From Sulfurimonas sp. (GTDB lineage: Bacteria; Campylobacterota; Campylobacteria; Campylobacterales; Sulfurimonadaceae), in NCBI RefSeq assembly GCF_026988655.1, contig NZ_JALSKT010000045.1, positions 1-64,000 on the forward strand: a stretch of DNA of 64,000 nt. Direction: 5' to 3'. Below, in pieces: positions 42,353 to 52,485 of this stretch (position 1 is its first letter; each line of letters starts with the position of its first letter). The position numbers and the translations under genes are program-made. The notes under the pieces are model-generated. The model searched no databases and was not told where the DNA came from. It saw only the letters and a program-made list of their open reading frames with translations.

Positions 42353-44174
42353 AAGAATAGATGTTAAAAACAAATCAATAAAAGAACTTGAAAAACTTTG
42401 TTCTGATATAAGGGAAGAAATTTTAAAAGTTGTAAGCACAAATGGAGGGCATTTAAGTTCTACGCTTGGAGCAACAGAAATTATTGTTGCGATGCATAAA
42501 GTGTTCGACTCTAGAGAAGACCCTTTTATTTTTGATGTATCACATCAGTCATATGCACATAAGCTTATCACAGAAAGATGGGATGAGTTTGCGACTTTAC
42601 GTCAGTTTAATGGACTTTGTGGATACACAAAACCAAGTGAAAGTGATGATGACTATTTTGTTGCTGGGCATAGTTCTACATCTATCTCTTTAGGTGTAGG
42701 AGCAGCCAAAGCAATTGCACTCAAGCAAGAACAAAAAGAGCGTATTCCCGTTGTCCTAATAGGTGATGGATCCATGACAGCTGGGATGGTCTATGAAGCG
42801 CTCAATGAGCTTGGAGATAGAAAATACCCTATGGTTATCATTCTTAACGACAATGAAATGAGCATCGCAAAACCCATAGGTGCATTGAGTCGAATGTTGA
42901 GTTCTGCCATGGCATCACCTTTTTATCAAAGATTTAAAAGAAATACTGAAAGTTTTGTTGATAACTTTGGTGATGGCGCACATTATATCGCTAAAAGAAT
43001 GGAAGAGTCTTTAAAGCTTATCACTCCAGGTATGCTCTTTGAAGAGATGGGGATTAACTATATTGGGCCAGTTGATGGACATAATCTAAACCAACTCATT
43101 GATATTATGCAAACAGCAAAAGGCTTAAATAAACCCGTTATTATTCATGCGCAAACGATTAAAGGAAAAGGCTACGAAATAGCTGAAGGGCATGAAGAGA
43201 AATGGCATGGTGTTGGACCTTTTGATTTGAGTGATGGTCATGCAAGGAAAAAATCCTCACAAAAGTCTGCAACGCAGATATATACAGAGTCTTTGCTTCA
43301 TTTATGTGAAAAGAATGAGAAAATTGTCGGGGCAACTGCTGCAATGCCAAGCGGAACAGGTTTGAGTCCACTTATAGAAAAGTATCCGACCAGATTTTGG
43401 GATGTAGCTATTGCTGAACAACATGCAGTTACATCAATGGCAGCACTAGCTAAAGAGGGATTTAAACCATTTTGTACAATTTATTCGACCTTTTTACAAC
43501 GTGCTTATGATCAAGTAATTCATGATACTTGTTTGATGGATTTACCTGTCGTTTTTGCACTTGACCGTGCTGGAATAGTTGGTGAAGATGGCGAAACGCA
43601 TCAGGGGGTATTTGATATTAGTTACTTAAGAGCTATTCCTAATATGACACTTTTTGCTCCACGTGATGAAAAAAGTTTTCATCAAGCAATGGGCTTTGCA
43701 GCAAGCTATGAGCATCCTTGTTCTTTACGTTATCCTCGAGGTGCATTTATTGAGACTGATTTACCTGAATCTACTGCGTTTGAATTAGCAAAATCACAAC
43801 TTTTACGTTCTACGAAAAGTAACACGCTTTTTATTGGTTATGGAAATGGTGTTGGTCGTGCTTATGAAACAGCAAAATATTTAGATGAAGAGGTGAGTTT
43901 ACTCGATTTACGTTTTGTAAAACCTTTAGATAAAACAATGCTAGCGAGCCTTGCAAAAACGCATAAAAAATGGTTTGTTTTTTCAGATAGTGCAAAAATA
44001 GGTGGTGTAGGTTCTGCAATATTAGAGTTTTTAGCCGAAGAAAAAATAGCTGATATTGAGTTAACAAGTTTTGAATATAGTGATGATTTTATTACCCATG
44101 GAAATACAAAACTTGTCGAAGAGTCTTTGGAGTTACTTCCAAAACAATTAGCTAAAAAAGTAGCTGAAGGATAA
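42345..44174 (+). CDS. dxs: 1-deoxy-D-xylulose-5-phosphate synthase
   Basis: NGGHLSSTLGATEIIVAMH, GDGSMTAGMVYEALN, DRAGIVGEDGETHQGVFD. Confidence 0.97.
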   Translation: MSKRIDVKNKSIKELEKLCSDIREEILKVVSTNGGHLSSTLGATEIIVAMHKVFDSREDPFIFDVSHQSYAHKLITERWDEFATLRQFNGLCGYTKPSESDDDYFVAGHSSTSISLGVGAAKAIALKQEQKERIPVVLIGDGSMTAGMVYEALNELGDRKYPMVIILNDNEMSIAKPIGALSRMLSSAMASPFYQRFKRNTESFVDNFGDGAHYIAKRMEESLKLITPGMLFEEMGINYIGPVDGHNLNQLIDIMQTAKGLNKPVIIHAQTIKGKGYEIAEGHEEKWHGVGPFDLSDGHARKKSSQKSATQIYTESLLHLCEKNEKIVGATAAMPSGTGLSPLIEKYPTRFWDVAIAEQHAVTSMAALAKEGFKPFCTIYSTFLQRAYDQVIHDTCLMDLPVVFALDRAGIVGEDGETHQGVFDISYLRAIPNMTLFAPRDEKSFHQAMGFAASYEHPCSLRYPRGAFIETDLPESTAFELAKSQLLRSTKSNTLFIGYGNGVGRAYETAKYLDEEVSLLDLRFVKPLDKTMLASLAKTHKKWFVFSDSAKIGGVGSAILEFLAEEKIADIELTSFEYSDDFITHGNTKLVEESLELLPKQLAKKVAEG

Positions 44175-44228
44175 CTACTACAATGCTTATTAGTCTTGAA
44201 GTAAATAGATATTTAAAAGGCGAGTAGA

Positions 44229-44969
44229 TTATAGCGATATTATACCTGCAAATCTGCCGCACTTTTTATCTTCACGGTAGGAGTAGTAATTATCATCGCA
44301 ACAATTACATATATTTGATATTTTAATATTATTATCTAATACAGATTCATGAAGCAGTTGTTTTTTTAATATTGCTCTAATATCGAGATAATAGCGCTCT
44401 TTTTTTTGTAAAACGGCATACTCTAAACGCAGTGAATGTGCTTCTTTTACTATCTCTACTCCAACCTCATAACACTTTTGACAAATAGCTGGACCGACTT
44501 CTACTTTGATATTTTTGGGATCCGAATCAAAATCATTGATAAAACTTTTTATAACATTTTGAACAATATTTCCAAAAGCACCGGCTCGACCTGCATGAGC
44601 AACTGCGATAATATTTTTTACATCATCGTAAAATAAAATGGGAGAACAATCTGCAACCATGACCATTAAAGGAGTCTCTTTTTTATTTGTGATGAGTCCA
44701 TCGCAGGTTGGAGGATTTGTAAAGTTGTCATTTTGATCGACTATTTTTACTATATTTGAATGAATCTGTTTCATATGGACGAGGTTTTTGTACTCATACC
44801 CAAGTTCTTTAGCTAAGCGCTGATGGTTTTGTATAACAGTAGAAGGATCATCCTGAACATGAAAAGCTAGATTGGCATTTTGTTTTGTTGAAAAATTTAA
44901 TATTAGACTTTGATAAAATTTCATATAATCATTATATCTAAAAATATTTGAGTAACTGACCTTACACAC
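44229..44969 (-). CDS. pgeF: polyphenol oxidase / laccase-domain YfiH family (purine nucleoside phosphorylase-like)
   Basis: ADCSPILFYDD, AVAHAGRAGAFGNIVQN, VEVGPAICQKCYEVG; likely start at ATG near 44924. Confidence 0.85.
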   Translation of the reverse strand: MCKVSYSNIFRYNDYMKFYQSLILNFSTKQNANLAFHVQDDPSTVIQNHQRLAKELGYEYKNLVHMKQIHSNIVKIVDQNDNFTNPPTCDGLITNKKETPLMVMVADCSPILFYDDVKNIIAVAHAGRAGAFGNIVQNVIKSFINDFDSDPKNIKVEVGPAICQKCYEVGVEIVKEAHSLRLEYAVLQKKERYYLDIRAILKKQLLHESVLDNNIKISNICNCCDDNYYSYREDKKCGRFAGIISL

Positions 44970-44988
44970 TTTAAGAAAAAGGAAATTT

Positions 44989-47088
44989 TTGAGCCAATTG
45001 AGTATGTACCCGGTAACGCTAGATGGAGAGAGTGTTGAAGCTAAACGCAGTGAGATAAAGAGATACTTTAATAATACATTTGATTTGTTTGAAAAAGTTT
45101 TTGAACTTTTAAAAGATGAGAGTGTATTTTATAAAAAAAGTGAACCAACTCGGCATCCCATGATATTTTATTTTGGTCACACAGCTACTTTTTATATTAA
45201 CAAGCTTATCAATATGAAGATAATTGATAAACGCATAAATCCAGAATTTGAATCTATCTTTGCCATAGGTGTTGATGAAATGCACTGGGATGACATGGAT
45301 GAAGCAAATTATAAATGGCCTAGCGTTAGGGATGTTCAAGCATACAGAAATAGGGTTAGAGAACTTGTAAATGGCTTGATTGATACTGTAGATTTTACTC
45401 TTCCTGTTAAAGACGATATGCCTATGTGGATTATTTTGATGGGAATAGAACATGAACATATTCATATAGAAACATCACTTGTTTTGCATCGTCAAATGCC
45501 AATTGCAATGATAAAAGAAGTAGCTGCGTTTCATCTTTGTGAGCATGCTGATGAAGCACCAAAAAATGCAATGATTAGTATCAAAGGCGATAGGGTGACA
45601 CTTGGAAAAGATAGATCACATAAGCTATATGGCTGGGATAATGAATATGGAAAATATGAAGAGGATGTAAAAGATTTTCAAGTAGCAAAGTTTCTTGTGA
45701 GCAATGGTGAATTTATGGAATTTGTTCAAGATGGGGGCTATGAAACTCCAGAGTTTTGGGATGAAGAAGGTTTAGACTTTTTACATAAATCTGATGCAAA
45801 ATATCCTCATTTTTGGATACAAGAGGGGAATGTATTTAAATACAGAGCTGTAAGCAAGATGATAGATATGCCTATGAATTGGCCAGTAGATGTTAATGCA
45901 CTTGAAGCAGAAGCTTTTTGTAGATATAAGAGCCAAAAAGAAAACCTAAGGTATCAACTCCCAAGTGAAGCAGAATATGCTCTAATGTATAAGTATGCAA
46001 ACCTAAAAGATGTTCCTCTTCTTCATGAGAGTCGTGCAAATATCAATTTTTATCATTATGCTTCATCCTGTCCGGTAGATGAATTTGGATTTAATGACTT
46101 GTATGATGTAATAGGAAATGTGTGGCAGTGGAGTAGAACACCCATACGTCCATTTGATGGTTTTACAGTGCACGAAGCCTATGATGATTTTTCGGTGCCG
46201 ACTTTTGATGACAAACATGCTTTGATTTTAGGCTCTTCTTGGGCAAGTAGTGGAAATTTAATCATGAAAAATTCCCGTTACGCTTTTCGTAAACACTTCT
46301 TTCAAAATGCAGGTTTTCGTTATGTGATTTCTACTAACAATGAAGAAAAAAGCGATGACATTTATGAGAGTGACGAACTTGTTTCAGAGTACTGTGAATT
46401 TCAATATGGAGATACACATTTTGGTGTAGAAAATTTTGCAATTTCATGTGCTAAAGTTGCCGCAAAATTTGCAACAAATACCACAAAGGCATTGGATTTG
46501 GGTTGTGCTACGGGACGTGCGACCTTTGAGCTTGCTAAAACTTTTGATGCGGTTGAAGGGATTGACTTTTCTGTTCGTTTTGTCGGTGTAGGCTCAAAAC
46601 TCAAAGAAGAGGGATATACTGCGTTTAGCTCTGTAGAAGAGGGTGAAATCACTACAAACAAAAAGGTCACTTTAGAAGATTTAGGATATGAAAACTTAAA
46701 AGATAAAGTCACATTTTGGCAAGGTGATGCTTGTAATCTTCGCCCTAATTTTGTTGCTTATGATTTGGTAATGGCGACAAACCTTATAGATAGACTCTAT
46801 AATCCTAGACTCTTTTTAGACACTATAGATACTCGTTTAAACAAGGATGGGATTTTAATCTTGACTTCACCATATACTTGGCAACTCACTTCAACAAACA
46901 AAGAGTTTTGGCTTGGTGGCTATAGAGATGAAAATGGGAATGCAGTGAAGACGATTGACACGCTCAAGAAAATCTTGAATGAGAAGTTTGAACTACTCCA
47001 TTTACAAGATTTAGAGTTTGTTATCAAAGAAACAGCTAGAAAATATCAGCATACTATTTCTCAAGTGAGTGTATGGAAAAAGCGATGA
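44989..47088 (+). CDS. ovoA: OvoA-type 5-histidylcysteine sulfoxide synthase with C-terminal methyltransferase
   Basis: DinB-like N-terminus with GIEHEHIHIETSLVL, FGE-sulfatase domain (EYGKYEEDVKDFQVAKFLVSNGEFMEFV..., GNVWQWSRTPIRPF), C-terminal SAM-MTase (ALDLGCATGRATFELA). Confidence 0.88.
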   Translation: MSQLSMYPVTLDGESVEAKRSEIKRYFNNTFDLFEKVFELLKDESVFYKKSEPTRHPMIFYFGHTATFYINKLINMKIIDKRINPEFESIFAIGVDEMHWDDMDEANYKWPSVRDVQAYRNRVRELVNGLIDTVDFTLPVKDDMPMWIILMGIEHEHIHIETSLVLHRQMPIAMIKEVAAFHLCEHADEAPKNAMISIKGDRVTLGKDRSHKLYGWDNEYGKYEEDVKDFQVAKFLVSNGEFMEFVQDGGYETPEFWDEEGLDFLHKSDAKYPHFWIQEGNVFKYRAVSKMIDMPMNWPVDVNALEAEAFCRYKSQKENLRYQLPSEAEYALMYKYANLKDVPLLHESRANINFYHYASSCPVDEFGFNDLYDVIGNVWQWSRTPIRPFDGFTVHEAYDDFSVPTFDDKHALILGSSWASSGNLIMKNSRYAFRKHFFQNAGFRYVISTNNEEKSDDIYESDELVSEYCEFQYGDTHFGVENFAISCAKVAAKFATNTTKALDLGCATGRATFELAKTFDAVEGIDFSVRFVGVGSKLKEEGYTAFSSVEEGEITTNKKVTLEDLGYENLKDKVTFWQGDACNLRPNFVAYDLVMATNLIDRLYNPRLFLDTIDTRLNKDGILILTSPYTWQLTSTNKEFWLGGYRDENGNAVKTIDTLKKILNEKFELLHLQDLEFVIKETARKYQHTISQVSVWKKR

Positions 47089-48284
47089 AGTATGACTTTA
47101 GTGCCTCTGCTTCAAGAGAAGATACAAATGCAGAAAAATATACATTAAGAAAAAAGCTTTTTGCTACGGAGGATGTCATTCCAGCTTGGGTTGCGGACAT
47201 GGACATCGACACACCAGACTTTGTTCTAAACGCAGTAAAAAAACGACTTGAACATCCTGTACTCGGTTATGAAGAAGTGCCAGAGAGTGCATTTGAGGCA
47301 CAAAAGGAGTGGATGAATACTCTTCATGGAACTAAGATAGAAGTTGAAGATATCTTCTACTCTCACTCAGTGGTTGCATCAATGCATACCGCCATTGAAG
47401 CTTTTACAAAAGAGGGGGAGGGTGTGATAGTGCAAACACCTGTCTATCCACCTTTTTTTCATAGTGTAAAAAATCTTGGCAGACGAGTGGTAAAAAACTC
47501 ACTGCGTTTGGATGATGATGGCTATTACACTTTTGATATAGAAGATTTTAAAGCAAAAATAGATAAGAACACAAAACTTTTACTCTTATGTTCTCCTCAC
47601 AATCCTGTAGGTAGGGTGTGGAAGCGTGAAGAGTTGCAAGAGATACTCGATATTTGTTATGAAAACAATATTATTGTATTTGCTGATGAAATTCACTCAG
47701 ATTTAGTCTATGCACCAAATGTTCATATTCCTTTTATGTCATTGGATGAAAGAGCAGAGAAAATAACGCTTACAGCTATTGGGGTTGGTAAAACTTTTAA
47801 TATGGCAGGTTTTGCTATGAGTAGTGTCGTAATACAAGATGAAAATCTTAAAAAACAGTTTTTAAAAGCTTATGATAAAGTACATTATGCTCAGGGAGCT
47901 TCACTTTCTCATGTTGCGTTTGAAGCAGCTTATAGGAATGGAAAAGAGTGGCTTGAAGCCTTAAAAGTACATTTGTATCATAACTATCAGATGCTTGAAA
48001 ATCTTGTAAGTAAATACCCCGAGTTTGTTAGACTAACGCCAATAGAGGCGACATATCTAGCTTGGATAGACTGCCGTGGTCTAGGCTTGAAAAACAGTGC
48101 ATTAAAAGATTTTTTTGTAAAAGAAGCTAGGCTTGGACTCAATGCAGGCATAAGCTTTGGTATGCAAGGCAGTGGTTTTATGCGCTTGAATTTCGCTGTA
48201 AGCTCTGCTAAAATGTTAGAGATAATAAAGCGGTTTGAATCTGCATTACAAAGGAAGCGTGTTGGCAAAAATAAATTGGGATGA
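47073..48284 (+). CDS. PLP-dependent C-S beta-lyase (PatB/MalY-like; candidate OvoB)
   Basis: VIPAWVADMDIDTPDFVLNAV, LLCSPHNPVGRVW, FADEIHSDLVY, GVGKTFNMAGF; overlaps the end of ovoA. Confidence 0.88.
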   Translation: MEKAMKYDFSASASREDTNAEKYTLRKKLFATEDVIPAWVADMDIDTPDFVLNAVKKRLEHPVLGYEEVPESAFEAQKEWMNTLHGTKIEVEDIFYSHSVVASMHTAIEAFTKEGEGVIVQTPVYPPFFHSVKNLGRRVVKNSLRLDDDGYYTFDIEDFKAKIDKNTKLLLLCSPHNPVGRVWKREELQEILDICYENNIIVFADEIHSDLVYAPNVHIPFMSLDERAEKITLTAIGVGKTFNMAGFAMSSVVIQDENLKKQFLKAYDKVHYAQGASLSHVAFEAAYRNGKEWLEALKVHLYHNYQMLENLVSKYPEFVRLTPIEATYLAWIDCRGLGLKNSALKDFFVKEARLGLNAGISFGMQGSGFMRLNFAVSSAKMLEIIKRFESALQRKRVGKNKLG

Positions 48285-48483
48285 GTACAAAGAGTATAAG
48301 CAATATAACTCTAAAGAAAATAACTTTGAGATTCTTATTGATTTCATAAAAAGTTATTACAATATAACAAATGCTTTTGACATTTTTGATATTTTAATTG
48401 AAGATGAGACGGCTAAGCTAATGCTAGATAAAAGAGAGATAAAAGACGCAGAAGCTTTAGAAAATTTTATGTTCAAACTTTAA
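48262..48483 (+). CDS. hypothetical small acidic protein
   Basis: Frame continues past the end of the PLP lyase gene; TTG start assumed. Confidence 0.5.
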   Translation: MAKINWDEYKEYKQYNSKENNFEILIDFIKSYYNITNAFDIFDILIEDETAKLMLDKREIKDAEALENFMFKL

Positions 48484-48488
48484 ATAGA

Positions 48489-48914
48489 ATGAATAAAAAT
48501 TTAGTAAAAATCACAGCCTTTATCAATGAACACCATGTGATGAGTTTAGCAAGTTCAGTAGATAACGAGTTGAGTGTTTGTAGTCTGTTTTATGCATTTG
48601 ATGCCAATAAACTCTCTTTTGTTGTTGCAAGTAGTGAAGATACATTACACATTAGTCATATAAAAAACTCTCCTCAAGTGGCTGGAAATATCCTACTTGA
48701 AACAAAAGAAGTAGGGAAAATTCAGGGTCTGCAGTTTCGAGGTGAAATGTTTAGACTAGAAGATAAGGAGCTAAAAGCCCTATATTTTAAAAATTTTCCT
48801 TATGCTTTAGCTCTTCTTCCTAAATTATGGCAGATTAAAGTGCATTATTTTAAGATGACTGATAATAAACTCGGATTTGGCAAAAAGATTATTTTTGAGG
48901 ATGCTTCTCTTTAA
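48489..48914 (+). CDS. pyridoxamine 5'-phosphate oxidase-like (YhbP type) protein
   Basis: HHVMSLASSVDNELSVCSLFYAFDANKLSFVVASSEDTLHISHIKNSPQVAGNI. Confidence 0.75.
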   Translation: MNKNLVKITAFINEHHVMSLASSVDNELSVCSLFYAFDANKLSFVVASSEDTLHISHIKNSPQVAGNILLETKEVGKIQGLQFRGEMFRLEDKELKALYFKNFPYALALLPKLWQIKVHYFKMTDNKLGFGKKIIFEDASL

Positions 48915-49062
48915 AAAATGAACATTCACTGCCACTACTTTTTTTAACGACAATAGATGGGATTTGTGGAGATTTAAAACCATAGGCTTTACATCCATGA
49001 GGATTTGCTGCTTCCCACGTTACAAAATAGTATTCACATCTTCTACAATTGATTTTTTTCAT
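48889..49062 (-). CDS. small conserved-looking cysteine-rich protein (CxxC)
   Basis: Hand translation MKKINCRRCEYYFVTWEAANPHGCKAYGFKSPQIPSIVVKKSSGSECSFFKEKHPQK*; 57 aa, below ORF-track cutoff. Confidence 0.75.
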   Translation of the reverse strand: MKKINCRRCEYYFVTWEAANPHGCKAYGFKSPQIPSIVVKKSSGSECSFFKEKHPQK

Positions 49063-49146
49063 CTTTCTCTCTTTTTAAGTAGGGAATCTTAGCATATTAG
49101 ATAAAATACACAAAAGAAAATTATAATGATATAGAGGAACTTTTGA

Positions 49147-49842
49147 ATGAATAATAAAATTTTATTGATGTTACAGCTACAAAACCAACTGAATGATGCA
49201 ACCAATGGAGAAGAGTGGACAAAGGGTTTTACAAAAAATGGTAAAACTATAAACTGGAAACGATGTATCTATATGGAGTGTGCGGAGATGGTTGATAGCT
49301 TTGCTTGGAAACATTGGAAAGCGATAGATCGTGAACCTGATTGGCAAAATCATCAAATAGAAGTTGTTGATGTATGGCATTTTATTATGAGTTTAGCCAT
49401 TGAAGAGTATGCGAAAAATTCCAAAGGCGGAGTTGAAGATATTGCTAAAGATATTTCAAATTTAGATTCTCTTGTTCAAATAGAAAAAGATACGCTATCA
49501 TTTGCTGAGGTAAACGCAGTGATAGAAAAAGTTGAAAATGTTATGAGAATTGCACTTTCAAAAGAGAGCGTAAACCTAGAACTTCTTATGCATGAGTTTT
49601 TTGATTTAGTCGCTATGAGTGGACTAAATTTAGAAACGCTTTACCGCCTTTATGTAGGAAAAAATATCTTAAATCAGTTCCGTCAAGACAATGGCTATAA
49701 AGAAGGCACATATATAAAAGTTTGGAATGATAAAGAAGATAATGTTGTTATGAAATGTATTTGGGAAGAGAAAAGTGATGTGACACCTGAGGTATTGTAT
49801 GCAGAGTTATCTAAAGCATATGCAGAGATACAAAAGAAGTAA
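49147..49842 (+). CDS. dut: dimeric-type dUTPase
   Basis: LQLQNQLNDATNGEEW, NWKRCIYMECAEMVDSFAWKHWK, EVVDVWHFIMS. Confidence 0.9.
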   Translation: MNNKILLMLQLQNQLNDATNGEEWTKGFTKNGKTINWKRCIYMECAEMVDSFAWKHWKAIDREPDWQNHQIEVVDVWHFIMSLAIEEYAKNSKGGVEDIAKDISNLDSLVQIEKDTLSFAEVNAVIEKVENVMRIALSKESVNLELLMHEFFDLVAMSGLNLETLYRLYVGKNILNQFRQDNGYKEGTYIKVWNDKEDNVVMKCIWEEKSDVTPEVLYAELSKAYAEIQKK

Positions 49843-49845
49843 TCT

Positions 49846-50415
49846 TTGATCAATGCATTAGAGATAAAGAATCTTACTTTTGGATACTCCAAAGAGAAGA
49901 TCTTATTTAAGGATTTATCCCTAAGCTTAAAAAAAGGTGAACTCAAAGCTATTGTAGGTGAAAGTGGTGCGGGTAAAAGTACACTTTTTGAACTTATCCT
50001 TGGCAATCTTAAACCTATGAGTGGCAGTGTGAAAAGTGCAGGTTGTTCGCAGATTTTTCAAGACCCTTACAGTTCTTTTCATCCAAGCTACACTCTCCTA
50101 AACCAAATCTCTGATGTAGCAAAACTTGATGAGTTAAACCACCTCTTACAAGATGTTAATTTAGAGTATGAGCTTCTGTTAAAGTTGCCACATGAACTCT
50201 CTGGCGGACAACTCCAGCGTGCTTCGATACTTCGTGCAATGCTCATGAAACCAGATTTACTACTTTTAGATGAACCTACATCTGCACTTGATAATGTTAT
50301 TCAGTTGGATGTGATGAAGATGCTTATGAAGCATCTAGGTGAAACAGCGATGTTGCTGATAACACATGATATGGATTTAGCAGCGTGGTGTGCTGATGAA
50401 GTTATTAGGATTTAA
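49846..50415 (+). CDS. ABC transporter ATP-binding protein (orphan ATPase, TTG start)
   Basis: GESGAGKSTLFELIL, LSGGQLQRASILRAMLMKPDLLLLDEPTSALD. Confidence 0.88.
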   Translation: MINALEIKNLTFGYSKEKILFKDLSLSLKKGELKAIVGESGAGKSTLFELILGNLKPMSGSVKSAGCSQIFQDPYSSFHPSYTLLNQISDVAKLDELNHLLQDVNLEYELLLKLPHELSGGQLQRASILRAMLMKPDLLLLDEPTSALDNVIQLDVMKMLMKHLGETAMLLITHDMDLAAWCADEVIRI

Positions 50416-50800
50416 AGAAATTGTTTACTAAGTAGTACCCACTTCCTGCCATGACAATAGTACCGATAGCATTGAGCGTAATATTGGCAAGTGCTAGTGC
50501 TACACTACCACCTTCAAGAAGTAAAAAACTCTCAATTGCAAAAGTAGAATAGGTTGTTAGAGCTCCTAAAATTCCTGTTGATAGAAAAGATTTAACATGT
50601 GGAGTCAAAAGAGTGCTATAGGCAAAGTAAGCTATTAAAATACCCATGATAAAGCTACCTAAAAGATTCACTCCTAGTGTGCCAAAAGGAAGCTCATGAG
50701 GAACTCTATGCGATATCAAACCATTAAGGTAGGCTCTTGAAACTGCACCGATAAAGCCACCACTACCTATTGCTAGAATTGTTTGCCAACTCATCATCAT
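50405..50800 (-). CDS. crcB: fluoride channel CrcB
   Basis: GGFIGAVSRAYLNG, FGTLGVNLLGSFIMGI, FLSTGILGALTTYSTFAIES. Confidence 0.95.
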   Translation of the reverse strand: MMMSWQTILAIGSGGFIGAVSRAYLNGLISHRVPHELPFGTLGVNLLGSFIMGILIAYFAYSTLLTPHVKSFLSTGILGALTTYSTFAIESFLLLEGGSVALALANITLNAIGTIVMAGSGYYLVNNFFKS

Positions 50801-51461
50801 ACACCTTTTGCATTTTTTCTCTTAAGTTTTCAAGCCATTTTTTATCTTCTTTGTTAGCTACAAACGAATCTAAGAAAATGACTTTAATATTTTTTGGTTG
50901 ATAAAAAAAAGTTTTTAAATCGTAGCAACTTGCAGTCTCTATAAGTACAACAGGCTGTACTCTAAGTTTATACTTATCTGCAATTACTTTTGCACCAGAT
51001 TTAAAAGGTAACATTCTACCAGTTCGAGAGCGTGTTCCCTCTGGAAACATAGTTATAACTCTTCTTTTTTTAAGTCTATCTTTGGCTGCTCGAAGAAGTT
51101 TTAAAAGTGAAGTTTTACTTTCTCTTTCTATCTCTATATCTTCAGGTAAGCTCATAGCTAAACCAAAAAATGGAACATCAAAAAGTGATTTTTTCGCTAC
51201 CCAAGCTAAGTCTTTATTTGTTGTTGTCTCCATAACACCAATGTCTATGTCGCTTTGATGATTAACAAGAAACATCTGCACATCAGGATCTTCAACACCC
51301 TGTGGAGTTGTAGAAAAAAAAGTAGTGAGTCGTATAAGCCAAGCTGGTATTTTTCTAGCATATGGTCTTGGCAAAAGAGGGTAGAGTATAATGGATAATG
51401 TCAACCCTATAAATATAATAGTCGTAGCATATAGCCAACTAATATGTGCAAGTATCTTCAT
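50763..51461 (-). CDS. plsC: 1-acyl-sn-glycerol-3-phosphate acyltransferase
   Basis: FLVNHQSDIDIGVME, MFPEGTRSRTGRMLPFKSGA. Confidence 0.94.
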   Translation of the reverse strand: MKILAHISWLYATTIIFIGLTLSIILYPLLPRPYARKIPAWLIRLTTFFSTTPQGVEDPDVQMFLVNHQSDIDIGVMETTTNKDLAWVAKKSLFDVPFFGLAMSLPEDIEIERESKTSLLKLLRAAKDRLKKRRVITMFPEGTRSRTGRMLPFKSGAKVIADKYKLRVQPVVLIETASCYDLKTFFYQPKNIKVIFLDSFVANKEDKKWLENLREKMQKVYDDELANNSSNR

Positions 51462-52485
51462 TCTTGACCCAACCTATTTTGTTGTTTTTTAGTTTTACTT
51501 TTATATAGTTTTTTGTACTACCTTCTTTTGGAAGATAGTATCTTACTGCCGTTGTCTCAAAGATAGTTCCATTATCAACAGGTAAAAGATGAATATTGGA
51601 TCCTTTTTTTATACAAATTTCTTTTTGTGGTACTGACAAGTATAAAATATACCCTAGTGGAATAAAGATAAAGAGTAAATAGATATAGTTTCTTTTAAGC
51701 AATATTAAGATAAAAGCGATAAATGCTATGGATGCAGCGATATACATTTTTAACATATCATGGGACTGATTTCTAGGTTTTAAATCGGTCTGTGTCGTTA
51801 CGCTATCATCATCTACTATTATGGGAATATCTATCGTCTCATATCTATTCTTTAATAGGTTAAAATATGTAAAAGAAAAATTTTCAATTCTTTTGTCAAT
51901 AACTACAAAGTAAGTAATTCTAGAACTTAAGTATGAATCATTTGAAGATTCTATCCCTTGTTTAAAAACATTTTTAAAATGCATAGTTTTTATGTTTGCA
52001 TTTTGTGCAGAAGCGACAAACACGACTATATTATGTATATTATCATAACTTGTTGTTTTATACTCTTCAAGTTCTAAATTATTGGCAAGTATATTAGAAA
52101 AGTTTTTTTTAGGATTGAGCTTTATGACATTAAGTTTTTGACCTTGAATATAGCTACTATTGTACTCGTATGAACTAATAAGAGAGGCATTTACATCAGG
52201 TAGCTTAGCATAACTAGCAGTACTTAAAAGATGAAAAGTGTCATAAAAATATTTTCCTTTTTGTTCTCTAAAAGGAATGTTGTCTAAAATTTTTAGCCCA
52301 GAATAGTTTGAAAATTCATAATTTATATCATCAAATTTCTTTACTGTTGAAAGAGTTTTGAGTGTAATGGTGAATATCTCACCTTTAATTATTCTTTTTG
52401 GTATTTCATCATAACTTAAGTATATAACTTTATTTGCAAATAATGAAGTTGTAAAAAATAGAATAAAAAAAAGGAGTTTTGTCAC
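51439..52485 (-). CDS. hypothetical membrane protein with N-terminal BatD-like beta region and C-terminal SH3-like region
   Basis: Signal peptide, YLSYDEIPKRIIKGEIFTITLKT, TM hairpin, C-terminal GSNIHLLPVDNGTIFETT...GWVKNEDT. Confidence 0.6.
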   Translation of the reverse strand: MTKLLFFILFFTTSLFANKVIYLSYDEIPKRIIKGEIFTITLKTLSTVKKFDDINYEFSNYSGLKILDNIPFREQKGKYFYDTFHLLSTASYAKLPDVNASLISSYEYNSSYIQGQKLNVIKLNPKKNFSNILANNLELEEYKTTSYDNIHNIVVFVASAQNANIKTMHFKNVFKQGIESSNDSYLSSRITYFVVIDKRIENFSFTYFNLLKNRYETIDIPIIVDDDSVTTQTDLKPRNQSHDMLKMYIAASIAFIAFILILLKRNYIYLLFIFIPLGYILYLSVPQKEICIKKGSNIHLLPVDNGTIFETTAVRYYLPKEGSTKNYIKVKLKNNKIGWVKNEDTCTY

